DNA from: Bradyrhizobium tropiciagri
Lineage (GTDB): Bacteria > Pseudomonadota > Alphaproteobacteria > Rhizobiales > Xanthobacteraceae
NCBI RefSeq assembly: GCF_001189845.1
Contig: NZ_LFLZ01000002.1
Span: forward strand, 124,001-188,000
Direction: 5' to 3'
Length of the DNA: 64,000 bases
In this document: one piece after another, positions 47,693 to 56,979 of the stretch
Layout of the letters: each line of letters starts with the position of its first letter
Numbering within the stretch: position 1 is the first letter of the stretch
The notes under the pieces: model-generated
The model's input: only the letters and a program-made list of their open reading frames with translations
Database searches by the model: none
What the model was told of the DNA's origin: nothing
Program-made: the position numbers and the translations under genes

Positions 47693-48226
47693 TCACTTCT
47701 TGTCGTTGTGGCCCATGCAGGCGTCTTCCGCCTTGCCGTAGGCTTCCGATTTGTCTTCGTGCTTGGCCGGCCGTACGCGCTCAACCGCATCATTGGAACG
47801 AGCGCGCAGGTACACATAGAGGTCGTCCATGTAGCAAGCAACGTTCGGATTGTCGCCGAACGCCGGCATAACGTTCTCCTGCGACGTCGAGACGTTCTTG
47901 CGTCCGCTCGCGACCACGCCGAGAAAATCGGCATAGTTCATGCTCTTCAGCGAGTCCTTCAGCGCAGGCGCGTACGTCGAACCCATACCATCGGGCCCGT
48001 GGCAAACGTGGCATTCCGAATGGTATCGGCGATATCCAGAGTAAGTGTACCAATCGACGGTCCCGTCAGGTGCAACCTTGTAGGTCGGGTTACCGTCCTT
48101 ATCGAGATACTTGCCGTCCTCGGATTTGACCGCCGTCGGGTCGCCGGGAGCTTCGGCAGAGGCAACTCCTCCCATTGCCACGACGAAGATCGCAGCAGTC
48201 ACAAACCAGATCTTACGCAAAAGCAT
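47693..48226 (-). CDS. xoxG: Cytochrome c partner of XoxF (cytochrome cL type)
   Basis: 177 aa. Signal peptide to about residue 24 (GGVASA). Heme motif C-H-V-C-H at residues 72-76; the likely Met ligand is in ENVMPAFG near 114. Start ATG 48226; longer frame spurious. A polar Lys/Asp-rich tail ends CMGHNDKK. It accepts electrons from PQQ of XoxF and passes them to the respiratory chain. Located directly downstream of xoxF with a strong hairpin between. Confidence 0.9.
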   Translation of the reverse strand: MLLRKIWFVTAAIFVVAMGGVASAEAPGDPTAVKSEDGKYLDKDGNPTYKVAPDGTVDWYTYSGYRRYHSECHVCHGPDGMGSTYAPALKDSLKSMNYADFLGVVASGRKNVSTSQENVMPAFGDNPNVACYMDDLYVYLRARSNDAVERVRPAKHEDKSEAYGKAEDACMGHNDKK

Positions 48227-48252
48227 ATCCTCGCGTGCGGATGGAAGACGGA

Positions 48253-48282
48253 CCGGCGCATGGAGATCGCCCCATGCGCCGG
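48253..48282. other. Strong hairpin between xoxF and xoxG
   Basis: CCGGCGCATGG at 48253-48263 pairs perfectly with CCATGCGCCGG at 48272-48282, loop of eight bases. No T-run. It probably protects the abundant xoxF mRNA 3' end or reduces read-through to xoxG, allowing unequal amounts. Confidence 0.65.
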
Positions 48283-48299
48283 AACGAGGCTTGCTCAGC

Positions 48300-50105
48300 T
48301 CACTGCTGCGGCAGCGAGAACACGGTGAGCGTTCCACCGAGCGCGGTGTAGTTGCTCAGCGCCGCATAGCCGCCGACTGCGCCAAGACCGGCCGTCGGAT
48401 CAGTCAGACCGGCCGCGAGGCCGATGCCTGCCCAACCACCAACACCTGACAGAACTGCGACGTACTGCTTGCCGCCATTCTCATAGGTGGTGACGTTGCC
48501 GATGATGCCGGACGGAGTCTTGAACTTGTAGAGCTCCTTGCCCGTCTTCGCGTCGACCGCCTTCAGGTAGCCTTCCAGCGTGCCGTAGAACACCACGCCG
48601 CCGGCGGTTGCGAGCGCACCCGACCAGACCGAGAACTGCTCCTTGTTCGACCACACGATCTTGCCGGTCTTGCCGTCCCAGGCAATGAAATTGCCCATGT
48701 TGGTCTCACCGGGAGGCGGATACATCGACAGCGTCGCGCCGACATAGGGCTGACCTGCGGTGTAGCTCACCTTGAACGGCTCGTAGTCCATGCAGACGTG
48801 GTTGGTCGGCACGTAGAACAGTTGCGTGTCGGGCGAGTAGGCCGCCGGCTGCTCGTCCTTCGAACCCAGCGCCGCCGGGCAGATGCCCTTGACGTTGTGG
48901 TCTTCGCCGGCCTTGTCGGTCGACGCTGCATCGAGAACCTTCGGACGACCATAGGTCGGCGAGCTCTTGTTCATATCGACGCCGGAGGTCCAGTTCACCT
49001 TCGGATCATACTTGTCGGCGACCAGCAGTTCGCCGGTGGCGCGATCGAGCGTGTAGCCGAGGCCGTTACGATCGAAGTGCGTCAGCAGCTTGCGCGGCGT
49101 GCCGTCGATCGACTGATCCGAGAGGATCATCTCGTTGACGCCGTCATAGTCCCATTCGTCATGAGGCGTCATCTGGTAGACCCACTTGGCGACGCCGGTA
49201 TCCGGGTTGCGCGCCCAGATCGTCATCGACCACTTGTTGTCGCCGGGACGCTGCTTCGGATTCCAGGTCGAGGGATTGCCCGATCCGTAATACACGAGGT
49301 TCAGTTCAGGATCGTAGGAGATCCAGCCCCAGGTCGCGCCGCCGCCGATCTTCCATTGATCGCCTTGCCACGTCTTCAGGCTGGAGTCCTTGCCGATCGG
49401 CTTGCCGAGCTCGGTGGTCTTGTCGTCGACCAGGATCTGATCATCCGGACCTTCCGAGAAGCCGCGCCAGACCAGCTTGCCGGTCTTGAGGTCGTAGGCC
49501 GTCATGTGGGCCTGAACGCCGAACTCGCCGCCGGAGATACCCACCAGGACCTTGTCCTTGATGACCATCGGCGCCGAGGTACCGGTCGATCCCTTGCTCG
49601 GATCGCCGTTCTTGACGCTCCACTCAACCTTGCCGGTCTTCGCATCGAGCGCGACCAGCGTGGTGTCGGCCTGATGCAGGATGATCTTGCCGTCGCCATA
49701 GGCGACGCCGCGATTAACGGTGTCGCAGCACATCACCGGAATGACGTTCGGATCCTGCTTCGGCTCATACTTCCAGACGATCTGATTGTCCTTGGAAAGG
49801 TCAATAGCGTAGACCTTGTTCGGGAACGGGGTGTGCACGTACATCATGTTGCCGATGATCAGCGGTCCGCCTTCGTGACCGCGCAGCACGCCGGTCGAAA
49901 ACGTCCAGGCGACCTGCAACTTTCCGACGTTCTGGGCGTTGATCTGATTCAGCTTCGAGTATCGCTGATTGGTGTAGTCGCCGGTCGGCATCACCCAGTC
50001 TTTCGGGTTCTGCGACATCTTGTGGAGTTCGTCATTGGCGCTGGCAGCTCCGACGGCAAACACCGCCATTGCCCCAAGGCCAGTCGCGTAAAGCATCTTG
50101 CGCAT
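48300..50105 (-). CDS. xoxF: Lanthanide-dependent PQQ methanol dehydrogenase XoxF
   Basis: 601 aa. Signal peptide to residue 23 (GAASA). Eight-bladed quinoprotein propeller with repeated tryptophan-docking motifs (e.g. [13 protein letters not shown]-like blades). Adjacent Cys126-Cys127 form the ring disulfide over PQQ. Metal ligands by motif: Glu194 (SGGEFG), Asn277 (GSGNPS), catalytic Asp319 and Asp321 in EWDYDGVNE. The second Asp (D-x-D) is the mark of lanthanide enzymes; calcium MxaF has Ala there. Start ATG 50105 with AGGA 9 bases upstream. Oxidises methanol to formaldehyde or formate in the periplasm. No mxaF in the window. Confidence 0.96.
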   Translation of the reverse strand: MRKMLYATGLGAMAVFAVGAASANDELHKMSQNPKDWVMPTGDYTNQRYSKLNQINAQNVGKLQVAWTFSTGVLRGHEGGPLIIGNMMYVHTPFPNKVYAIDLSKDNQIVWKYEPKQDPNVIPVMCCDTVNRGVAYGDGKIILHQADTTLVALDAKTGKVEWSVKNGDPSKGSTGTSAPMVIKDKVLVGISGGEFGVQAHMTAYDLKTGKLVWRGFSEGPDDQILVDDKTTELGKPIGKDSSLKTWQGDQWKIGGGATWGWISYDPELNLVYYGSGNPSTWNPKQRPGDNKWSMTIWARNPDTGVAKWVYQMTPHDEWDYDGVNEMILSDQSIDGTPRKLLTHFDRNGLGYTLDRATGELLVADKYDPKVNWTSGVDMNKSSPTYGRPKVLDAASTDKAGEDHNVKGICPAALGSKDEQPAAYSPDTQLFYVPTNHVCMDYEPFKVSYTAGQPYVGATLSMYPPPGETNMGNFIAWDGKTGKIVWSNKEQFSVWSGALATAGGVVFYGTLEGYLKAVDAKTGKELYKFKTPSGIIGNVTTYENGGKQYVAVLSGVGGWAGIGLAAGLTDPTAGLGAVGGYAALSNYTALGGTLTVFSLPQQ

Positions 50106-50525
50106 CGTGGATTTCCTCCCAGGTTCAAGAGCTCAAGGGTTTCCGCCGAAACGGCCCCACTTCTTCCATTTTGGTGCCCCAGTCGTAGTCCGATCGAACC
50201 CTGCTGACTTGCCCAATAGAGAAGAGCCGTTTGCTCAAAAGCGAAGCTGCGACAGATTTTTGCAGGCCCGCCCCCAATGGCTGGCAAAGGTTGCTTCATG
50301 TTGCAGGGCATCAATCGCGGCCGGCACATTCGAAGCGCCAGATTGACGCGTTCTAAGGTTGCGCTTGACGAGCCCAGAACTAAGTCGGAGGATCACCCGA
50401 CATTAACCGGGAAGAAATCCCGCCACCTCCCTAAGCTGTTCAGAATCAGGGAGAAGGCGCATCGTCCCGGGCCAGATTGAGCTCGGTGAGCAGTCACGTT
50501 GGGGATCGAATCGGTGGCTGGAAAG
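50106..50525. other. Divergent promoter region between xoxF and the AraC gene
   Basis: 420 bases (393 if TTG 50499 were the AraC start). It must carry the xoxF promoter and the AraC promoter. AT-richer around 50215-50260 and 50395-50420. No convincing operator palindrome or sigma-54 site found by eye. Confidence 0.55.
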
Positions 50526-51500
50526 ATGTCCGATACAGTCCATTCACTCAGCACGAACGGATTGACGCCCAAGCGGCAAATCCAGCGCTGGTCGGATGCG
50601 CTCACTGATCTCTGTGGTCAGTTCGATGTCGATGCGCTGGAAGGATCCTCGCTCGAGGGCCGCATCAATTTCACGACGGTCTCGCGATTGAAGCTGTGCC
50701 AGATCGAGGCAAGCCAGCACCGGATCGCGCATACCATCTCACGCATCAAACTCAGCGAGCACCCCTACATCAAGATCGTTTTCCAGACCCACGGCGTCTC
50801 GCATTTCGAGCAGGACGGTCTGCACTTCGACATCATGCCGGGCGACTGCTTCGCCTACGACGTGTCCTGTCCGCATACGATCATCAGCCCGTCCCTGACC
50901 CGTCACGAGGTCGTCATCGTGCCGAAGGACCTGCTCAAGGAGCGCGGCTTCCAGCTCTCGAAGATGGCGCCCTGCAAGCTCTCGGCGCGCAACGGCACCG
51001 GCCGCATCGCCTATGATTTCGTGCACGCCGCGTTCGGCGAGGCGCCGACGCTGACCCCGGTCAACGCGGTCGGTGTCGCCGATGCGCTGATCGATTTGCT
51101 GCTGCTGCCGCTGCGAGAAACCGGCGCGATGTTCGACCGCGGCAGCGCCGAGGCGACCTATGTGCGGGCCCAGGGCTTCATCCGCGAGCACCTGCGCGAT
51201 CCCGATCTCTGCATCGACCGCATCTCCGCGGCGCTCGGCTGCTCGAAGCGCTATCTGCACATGCTGTTCAGCGATCGCGGCATGACGGTCAGCGACTACA
51301 TCTGGAAGGCCCGGCTGCAGAATTGCCGGCAGGAGCTGGAATCCCAGAACGGCAAGACCATCACGGACGTGGCCTTCTCCTGGGGCTTCTCGAGTTCTTC
51401 GCATTTCAGCCGCGTGTTCCGGAAATATTTCGGCATCGCGCCCTCGTCCGTTCACAAGGGCCTGCACAGCGGCATGCCGGTGGACGTGGTGCTGGAGTAG
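50526..51500 (+). CDS. AraC-family regulator next to xoxF
   Basis: 324 aa from ATG 50526 (MSDTVHSLSTNG); TTG 50499 would add nine residues. N-terminal AraC-binding-like cupin domain up to about residue 200 (HYIKIVF-like strand EHPYIKIVFQTHG, core YIKIVFQ; GDCFAYDV). C-terminal double helix-turn-helix with CIDRISAALGCSKRYLHMLF (core SKRYLHMLF) and ITDVAFSWGFSSSSHFSRVF (core GFSSSSHFSR). Divergent from xoxF, so a local role in methanol or lanthanide response is plausible but unproven. Confidence 0.88.
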   Translation: MSDTVHSLSTNGLTPKRQIQRWSDALTDLCGQFDVDALEGSSLEGRINFTTVSRLKLCQIEASQHRIAHTISRIKLSEHPYIKIVFQTHGVSHFEQDGLHFDIMPGDCFAYDVSCPHTIISPSLTRHEVVIVPKDLLKERGFQLSKMAPCKLSARNGTGRIAYDFVHAAFGEAPTLTPVNAVGVADALIDLLLLPLRETGAMFDRGSAEATYVRAQGFIREHLRDPDLCIDRISAALGCSKRYLHMLFSDRGMTVSDYIWKARLQNCRQELESQNGKTITDVAFSWGFSSSSHFSRVFRKYFGIAPSSVHKGLHSGMPVDVVLE

Positions 51501-51530
51501 CGTTTCCGTCTGGCGTGCAGGCGTCACGCC

Positions 51531-51939
51531 ATGCTGTCGACCTTCAAATCCTCATCAATCAAGCTGACCTCAATCAAGGCTTGGGCGCGCAACCTCAAGC
51601 GGGACAGCGTCGCGCTCTATCTCGCGGCGCGTGACCCGCGCGTACCATGGTACGCCAGCGCTTGCGATCGCCATCGCGGCCTATGCGCTGTCTCCGATCG
51701 ATCTGATTCCGGATTTCATCCCGGTGCTCGGCTATCTCGATGATCTGATCCTGCTGCCGCTCGGCATCTGGTTCGCGATCGCGCTCGTTCCGGACGAAGT
51801 GATGGCGGAATGCCGCGCCAAGGCCGGCGCGGTATTGCAGCGACCGATCAGCCGCGCCGGGATGATCGCAATCGTCGTGCTCTGGATCGCCGGCGCATTT
51901 GCGCTGGTGTGGGCCGCTTTCAGATACTGGCCGCGGTAG
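51531..51939 (+). pseudogene. YkvA/DUF1232 family membrane protein, apparently frameshifted
   Basis: Frame one from ATG 51531 gives KAWARNLKRDSVALYLAARDPRVPWYA (core RDPRVPWYA). Frame two continues ALAIAIAAYALSPIDLIPDF (core SPIDLIPDFIP, the family hallmark) and then ends at 51939 after a membrane helix. The frames join at about 51655-51658, where GCCAGCG replaces an expected GCCAAGGCG: two doublets each read as single bases. The second frame alone (from GTG 51631) keeps most of the DUF1232 core. Role unknown; family members affect cell-wall and stress traits. Its end overlaps the convergent kinase gene by 20 bases. Confidence 0.7.
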
Positions 51940-53293
51940 CGGCCTTCGGCACCAGCGCCTCGACCGTCACGCCGTCATCGGTGGAGTTGATCTTGAGCGT
52001 GCCTCCGAGCGCGAGGATCCGCTCCTGCATGCCGGTCAAACCGCGGCCAAGCCTGCGATCGGCGAGCATGCCGCGGCCATTGTCGCGAACCCGCACCAGC
52101 ACGCCATCGCGGCTGCCGCGCAGGCCGGCCTGCCGCTCGACGGGCTCGATCGTGATAGCGACCGCCGTCGCGCCGGCGTGGCGGAACACGTTGGTGAGCG
52201 CTTCCTGGACGATGCGGTAGATCGTCAAATCGGCCATCTCGCCGGTCTCGCCGAGATCAGGCGACACGTTACTCTCGATCTCCACCTCCGGATGCGTCTC
52301 GCTCCACAGCCGCACCAGCGCACCGAGCGCTTCTGCAAGCCCGAGCTCGGCCAATCCCACCGGCCGCAATCGCTCAAGGATGCGGCGAGTGAACTGCTGG
52401 AGCGCGTTGACCTGCTCGAGGATGGCGTTGCCGTGCTTGCGCAATGCCGCAGGATCCGCCTTGTCCACCTCCGACAGCCGGGTCAGTGCGCCGGCATGCG
52501 CGCGCAGCGCAAACAGATAGGGCCCGAACTCGTCGTGCAGTTCGCGCGCGATTTCCTTGCGTTCGGAATCCTGCAGCGAGACCGCACGTTCGGCGAGTAG
52601 CCGCTTGCTGTCGACGGCCTCGCCAAGCGTCGCCGCCAAATGGTTCAGTTTGGCACAGATCGCGGCCAATTCGGGCGATCCGCCGGGCTCGACCCGTGCA
52701 TCGTAATCCCCGGCCTCGATACCGATCATGGCCTGCGACAGCGCCTCGAGCGGCGCCAGCGCGCGACCGACCACCAGCATGGTCACCAGCAGCAGCGCCA
52801 CCGCGATCGCGGAGCCGATCTCGAGCTGGGTAACGATGCCGTCCCAGATCTCGGCGATCTCGTCGTCGGGATGCGAGGTGATGACCAGCGACTGCGGTTT
52901 GCCGTGAACCGAGATCGGCACCCGCACCGAGGTCTGCTCGGGATGGACCAGCGCGACGAACCACTCCGGCGGGGCGCGCGGATCGCCAGCGTCCTGCGGA
53001 CGCTCGGGAGACTTTGCGGTCGCGTCATCCTGCCGCGTGATGCTGACATGACGCAGCCGGCTCAGATCCTCGACGATCTGATCAAGCCGCGCATCGGGAT
53101 CCGGCGCCTCGTCGAGGCCGGCCACGATCGCAGCAACAAACTCGCGCGCGAGCCGGATAACGCTTTGATCTTCTGCCTGAACGCGAGGTCCCGCCTCGAG
53201 CGCCAGCCGCGCGATATTGATGCCCAATCCAAGCGCCAGAATCAGCGCCAGCAACAGGTTGATCCGTGCGCGCAAGGATAGCTTTTGCCACAT
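51920..53293 (-). CDS. Sensor histidine kinase, NarL-partner type (FlhS-like)
   Basis: 457 aa; start ATG 53293. Membrane segments at about residues 12-31 and 160-182 enclose a periplasmic domain of about 125 residues. HAMP follows (RALAPLEALSQAM), then HisKA_3 with the phospho-His in KEIARELHDEFG near residue 255, then HATPase (QEALTNVFRHAGA N box, DNGRGM, GRGLTGM). Divergent from its response regulator. Position between xoxF and fghA resembles flhSR of Paracoccus, which controls methanol and formaldehyde oxidation; assignment by analogy. Confidence 0.88.
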   Translation of the reverse strand: MWQKLSLRARINLLLALILALGLGINIARLALEAGPRVQAEDQSVIRLAREFVAAIVAGLDEAPDPDARLDQIVEDLSRLRHVSITRQDDATAKSPERPQDAGDPRAPPEWFVALVHPEQTSVRVPISVHGKPQSLVITSHPDDEIAEIWDGIVTQLEIGSAIAVALLLVTMLVVGRALAPLEALSQAMIGIEAGDYDARVEPGGSPELAAICAKLNHLAATLGEAVDSKRLLAERAVSLQDSERKEIARELHDEFGPYLFALRAHAGALTRLSEVDKADPAALRKHGNAILEQVNALQQFTRRILERLRPVGLAELGLAEALGALVRLWSETHPEVEIESNVSPDLGETGEMADLTIYRIVQEALTNVFRHAGATAVAITIEPVERQAGLRGSRDGVLVRVRDNGRGMLADRRLGRGLTGMQERILALGGTLKINSTDDGVTVEALVPKAATAASI

Positions 53294-53473
53294 GACGTTG
53301 CCCCCGACCGCGATCCCTCCTCCGAGAGGATCGTTGACAGCCAAATTTGCCCGGCTATCTAATCGCACCCTATCGCAATCCCGTGCGAGGTGCACAACCG
53401 GTCGGAACCGAGGTGTTCTTCGCGCAAGCCGATGTGATGACGCGTGAATCGATGAGGTCGCCGGAACAACGCC

Positions 53474-54094
53474 ATGCGCATTCTGATCGTTGACGATCAT
53501 CCCATCGTTGCCTCCGGTTGTCGCACCGTGTTCGCCGACGATCCCGCGATCACCCTGCTCGAAGCAGCGGATGCCGAGAGCGGCGAGCGGGCTTTCGTTG
53601 CGGAGAAGCCCGATCTCTGCGTGATCGACATCAACCTGCCGACCGTCTCCGGCTTCGAGCTGGCCCGGCGCATCCTGAGCCGTGATGCGTCCGCGCGCCT
53701 CATCATGTTCAGCATGAACGACGACCCGGTGTTCGCCGCCCGCGCCATCGACATCGGCGCCAAGGGCTACGTCTCGAAGACCGGCGATCCCAACGATCTG
53801 GTGGAGGCGGTCCGCGAGGTCGGTAACGGCGGCGTCTATCTGCCGCCTGCGATCGCACGCAATGTCGCCTTTGCGCGGCCGGGCTTTGCGCAGAATCCGC
53901 TTTCCAAGCTGACCTCGCGCGAGATGGAGATCCTGCGCCTGCTCAGTTCCGGCAAGAGCCTGTCGGAGATCGCCTGGCTGGTCCATTCGTCATACAAGAC
54001 GGTCGCGAACACGTCATCGATCATGCGCCAGAAGCTTGGCGTGCGCACTTCGGCCGAGCTGGTGCGCCTCGCGATCGAGAGCGGCGTCGCCTGA
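53474..54094 (+). CDS. LuxR/NarL-type response regulator (FlhR-like)
   Basis: 206 aa. Receiver domain with acidic pocket VDDHP, phospho-Asp52 in CVIDINLP, Ser/Thr in FSMND and Lys in YVSKTGD. LuxR helix-turn-helix near residues 145-200: LTSREMEILRLLSSGKSLSEIA (core LTSREMEIL) and SYKTVANTSSIMRQKLG. Probably controls the fghA and xoxF genes in response to the divergent kinase (inference). 30 bases before fghA. Confidence 0.92.
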   Translation: MRILIVDDHPIVASGCRTVFADDPAITLLEAADAESGERAFVAEKPDLCVIDINLPTVSGFELARRILSRDASARLIMFSMNDDPVFAARAIDIGAKGYVSKTGDPNDLVEAVREVGNGGVYLPPAIARNVAFARPGFAQNPLSKLTSREMEILRLLSSGKSLSEIAWLVHSSYKTVANTSSIMRQKLGVRTSAELVRLAIESGVA

Positions 54095-54124
54095 CGCCGC
54101 GCACCAACACAGAGGAATACGACG

Positions 54125-54964
54125 ATGCAGACGGTTTCCCAGAACAAGTCGCATGGCGGCACACAAGGCGTCTACCGCCATCCCAGCCGCGAGACCAAGA
54201 CCGACATGACGTTCTCGGTGTTCGTCCCTGAGCATGCGGCGGGCACCAAATTGCCTGTCGTCACCTACCTGTCGGGCCTGACCTGCACGCACGCCAACGT
54301 CACCGAGAAGGGCGAATTCCGCCAGGCTTGCGCCGAGCTCGGCCTGATCTTCGTCGCTCCGGATACCAGCCCGCGCGGCGAAGGCGTCCCGGGCGATCCC
54401 GCCAATTCCTACGATTTTGGCCTCGGCGCAGGTTTCTATGTTGATGCGACGGAGCAGCCGTTCGCGACCAACTACCGGATGTGGAGCTACGTCACTGAGG
54501 AATTGCCCAAGCTGATCGCCGAGCAATTCCCGGTCGACACGACGCGGCAATCGATCCTCGGTCACTCCATGGGCGGCCACGGCGCGCTGACGATGGCGCT
54601 GCGCCATCCGGATCGCTATCGCGCAGCAAGTGCGTTTGCGCCGATCGTGGCACCATCGCAGGTACCGTGGGGCAACAAGGCGCTCGGCGGTTATCTCGGC
54701 AGCAACAAGCAGGCGTGGCGCAAGCATGATGCGGTCGCGCTGATCGAGGATGGCGCCCGCTTCTCCGACCTGCTGGTCGATTATGGCGATGCCGACGGTT
54801 TTCTCACCGAGCAGCTGCGGCCCGAGCTGCTGAAGGCGGCGTGCGAGCAGGCCAACATTCCCCTCACCTTGCGGCGTCAGCCGGGCTACGACCACAGCTA
54901 TTACTTCATCTCGACCTTCATGGCCGATCATCTGCGCTGGCACGCCGCGCGGCTGAAGGCGTGA
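54125..54964 (+). CDS. fghA: S-formylglutathione hydrolase
   Basis: 279 aa esterase-D family. Nucleophile Ser in GHSMGGHGAL near residue 148; Asp in the YGDADGFL segment near 222 and His in GYDHSYYF near 257 complete the triad. LSGLTCTHANVTEKG (core GLTCTHANV) is the usual family block near residue 52. Releases formate and glutathione from S-formylglutathione, the last step after Gfa and the class III dehydrogenase. Follows the response regulator closely, likely same transcript. Confidence 0.95.
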   Translation: MQTVSQNKSHGGTQGVYRHPSRETKTDMTFSVFVPEHAAGTKLPVVTYLSGLTCTHANVTEKGEFRQACAELGLIFVAPDTSPRGEGVPGDPANSYDFGLGAGFYVDATEQPFATNYRMWSYVTEELPKLIAEQFPVDTTRQSILGHSMGGHGALTMALRHPDRYRAASAFAPIVAPSQVPWGNKALGGYLGSNKQAWRKHDAVALIEDGARFSDLLVDYGDADGFLTEQLRPELLKAACEQANIPLTLRRQPGYDHSYYFISTFMADHLRWHAARLKA

Positions 54965-55041
54965 TACTTCCCGCGCCAAAGCGGCGTGATACCAAAATGT
55001 CGAAAACAACCCCATGCAAAGTAGCCGGTTCCGACGTTCAA

Positions 55042-55066
55042 CCAGACGGCTGTCGACCAGACGGCT
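55042..55066. repeat. Short tandem direct repeat after fghA
   Basis: CCAGACGGCT occurs at 55042-55051 and 55057-55066. It lies in the 165-base gap 54965-55129, which also has AAAACAACCCCATGCA and GACACGTCGGGCAA, sequences that I think recur between genes in Bradyrhizobium (memory, not checked). No gene is seen in this gap. Confidence 0.35.
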
Positions 55067-55129
55067 TGACACGTCGGGCAACTCAGGCGTAAACTTCTAA
55101 TATTCAGAAATCGTCCAAGCAACCGTCGC

Positions 55130-55647
55130 TCATCGTGCCTGCGGGGCGCCGTAGTTCGGCGCAAGCAGACGGTTGCGCACGAGGTAGTCGGTGGCACGCG
55201 ACCAGGATTCGTCGGTGTTGCCGCGCATGTCGGCACTCGCTGCGGCCACCAATTGCCCGGTATGCACGTCCCGCAGGTAGAGATTGATGTTGAGGATGAG
55301 GTTGGAGACCTTCTGCACCACGCCGGTCATCGCGAGGTCAGCGCCGAGCTCGCCGGCCAGCTTCACGTCGCAGCCGCCGCAGGCTGAAGATTGCTGCCGT
55401 GCGCCGCAACATTGACGGGCGCGATATCGAGCACGCGGAACTTGCCGGAGTCCGCAAGCTCCTTGCGCACCTGATCGCCGGCCCGGAGCAGCCGCGCCTG
55501 CTCGTCGGTGCGCGGCCCGTTCATCTCTCCCTGCAGGCTGGTGTCGATCATCTCGAGATCGAACACCGCGAGCTTGGGCGGTTCGGCTCGCACCGCCCCC
55601 GCCGACATCGCCAGCAACGATACGACCAACGCGAACGCTGTTCTCAT
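55130..55647 (-). pseudogene. DUF3280/DUF2380-like secreted protein gene, apparently frameshifted
   Basis: From ATG 55647 frame one gives a signal peptide (ALVVSLLAMSAGAVRA) and KLAVFDLEMIDTSLQGE, then HGSNLQPAAAAT and a stop. Frame two continues ACGGCDVKLAGELGADLAMTGVVQKVSNLILNINLYLRD (core VVQKVSNLILNIN) to 55130. Restoring one G (coding strand CAGGCCTGCGGC for CAGCCTGCGGC) near 55385 joins them as NLQACGGCDVK and makes a protein of about 172 aa. The AVFDLEMIDTS and QKVSNLILNIN blocks are typical of these families, which are found beside quinoprotein genes. Probably lipid- or protein-binding in the periplasm; function not known. Confidence 0.75.
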
Positions 55648-55784
55648 GATTGTGAACCAATCGAAATTTGTAACCTCGCAACGACAAAAAGCGGGGTTGC
55701 AAGCAAGGCCAATTCGGTCATCTTGCACGTCAACGCATGGTGCGACAATGCCATGCCGAGTGAGGAAAGACTGCGGGAGGAGTT

Positions 55785-56966
55785 ATGTTCCGATGGCTGA
55801 TCGGCACGATCGCGCTCAGCATGATGGCGGCCAGAGCGCTGGCGGCTGATCCCGTCGAGATCCATATCGGCTATCTCGGGCATGCCGGCGTCAAATCGAC
55901 GCTCTCGCTGGTCGAACAGCCGGCCGACAATGACGGCATCGCCGGCGCGCGGCTCGCGATCGAGGACAACAATACGACCGGCAAGTTCCTCAACCAGCGC
56001 TTCGCGCTCGACGAGGTCAAGGTCAAGGACAGTGACGATGTCGCCAAGGTCGCGACCGATCTCGCCGGCCGCAACGACTACATCATCACCGATCTGCCAG
56101 CCGACGCGCTGCTCAAGGTCGCCGATGCACTACGCGATCGCGGCACCATGCTGCTGAATGCCGGTGCGATCGACGACCGGCTGCGCGAGCAAGACTGCCG
56201 CGGCAATGTCGTCCATGTCGCGCCGACCCGCTCGATGCTGGCGGACGCGCTCGGCCAGTACCTGGTATGGAAGCAGTGGAAGCGCTGGCTGCTGGTGAGC
56301 GGCTCGCACGATCAGGACAAGCTCTACGCCGATGCGCTGCGCCGCGCCGCCAACCGCTTCGGCGCCAAGATCGTCCAGGAACGGACCTTCGAGGACACCG
56401 GCGGCGCGCGGCGCACCGACTCGGGCGTGACGCTGATCCAGCGCCAGATGCCGGTGTTCACCCAGCAGGCACCGGCCTACGACGTGCTCGTTGCCGCCGA
56501 CGAGAGCGAGGTGTTCGCGAACTATCTGCCCTACCGGACCTGGGACCCGCGGCCTGTCGCGGGCTCGGCGGGGCTGGTGCCGACCAGCTGGGACGCGGCG
56601 CATGATCAATGGGGCGCGGTCCAGATCCAGAACCGCTTCGTCAAGCTGAACATGCGCCGCATGACGGCGCTCGACATGCAGGCCTGGACCGCTGCCCGCA
56701 TGATCGGCGAAGCCACGTCCCGCACCAGCTCGGGAGACCCCAAGAAGGTCATCGCCTTCCTCAAGAGCAAGGATTTCTCGATCGCCGCCTTCAAGGGCAC
56801 GCGACTGACCCTGCGCGACTGGAATTGGCAGCTCCGCCAGCCGATCCTGCTGGCCGATGGTCGTATGGTCGTTTCGGTCTCGCCGCAGGAAGGTTTCCTG
56901 CACCAGGTCTCCGAGCTCGACACGCTCGGAGTTGACCGGCCTGAAACGAAGTGCAAGCTGCAGTAG
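55785..56966 (+). CDS. ABC substrate-binding protein of the PQQ-dependent alcohol dehydrogenase system
   Basis: 393 aa with a signal peptide to residue 20 (RALAA). Type 1 periplasmic binding fold: IHIGYLGHAG start, GARLAIEDNNTTGKFL (core LAIEDNNTTGK), and YDVLVAADESEVFANYLPYRTWDPRPVAGSAG (core WDPRPVAGS). This matches the family named for its association with PQQ alcohol dehydrogenases (TIGR03863). The ligand is unknown. First gene of a tight operon: SBP, beta-propeller, ATPase, permease, unknown. Confidence 0.88.
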   Translation: MFRWLIGTIALSMMAARALAADPVEIHIGYLGHAGVKSTLSLVEQPADNDGIAGARLAIEDNNTTGKFLNQRFALDEVKVKDSDDVAKVATDLAGRNDYIITDLPADALLKVADALRDRGTMLLNAGAIDDRLREQDCRGNVVHVAPTRSMLADALGQYLVWKQWKRWLLVSGSHDQDKLYADALRRAANRFGAKIVQERTFEDTGGARRTDSGVTLIQRQMPVFTQQAPAYDVLVAADESEVFANYLPYRTWDPRPVAGSAGLVPTSWDAAHDQWGAVQIQNRFVKLNMRRMTALDMQAWTAARMIGEATSRTSSGDPKKVIAFLKSKDFSIAAFKGTRLTLRDWNWQLRQPILLADGRMVVSVSPQEGFLHQVSELDTLGVDRPETKCKLQ

Positions 56967-56979
56967 GGAGATGAAACGC

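Noticed and set aside
50281-50296. Sigma-54-like promoter (TGGC...TTGC) upstream of xoxF
   Set aside because: The GG and GC elements are two bases too close and the site points away from xoxF.
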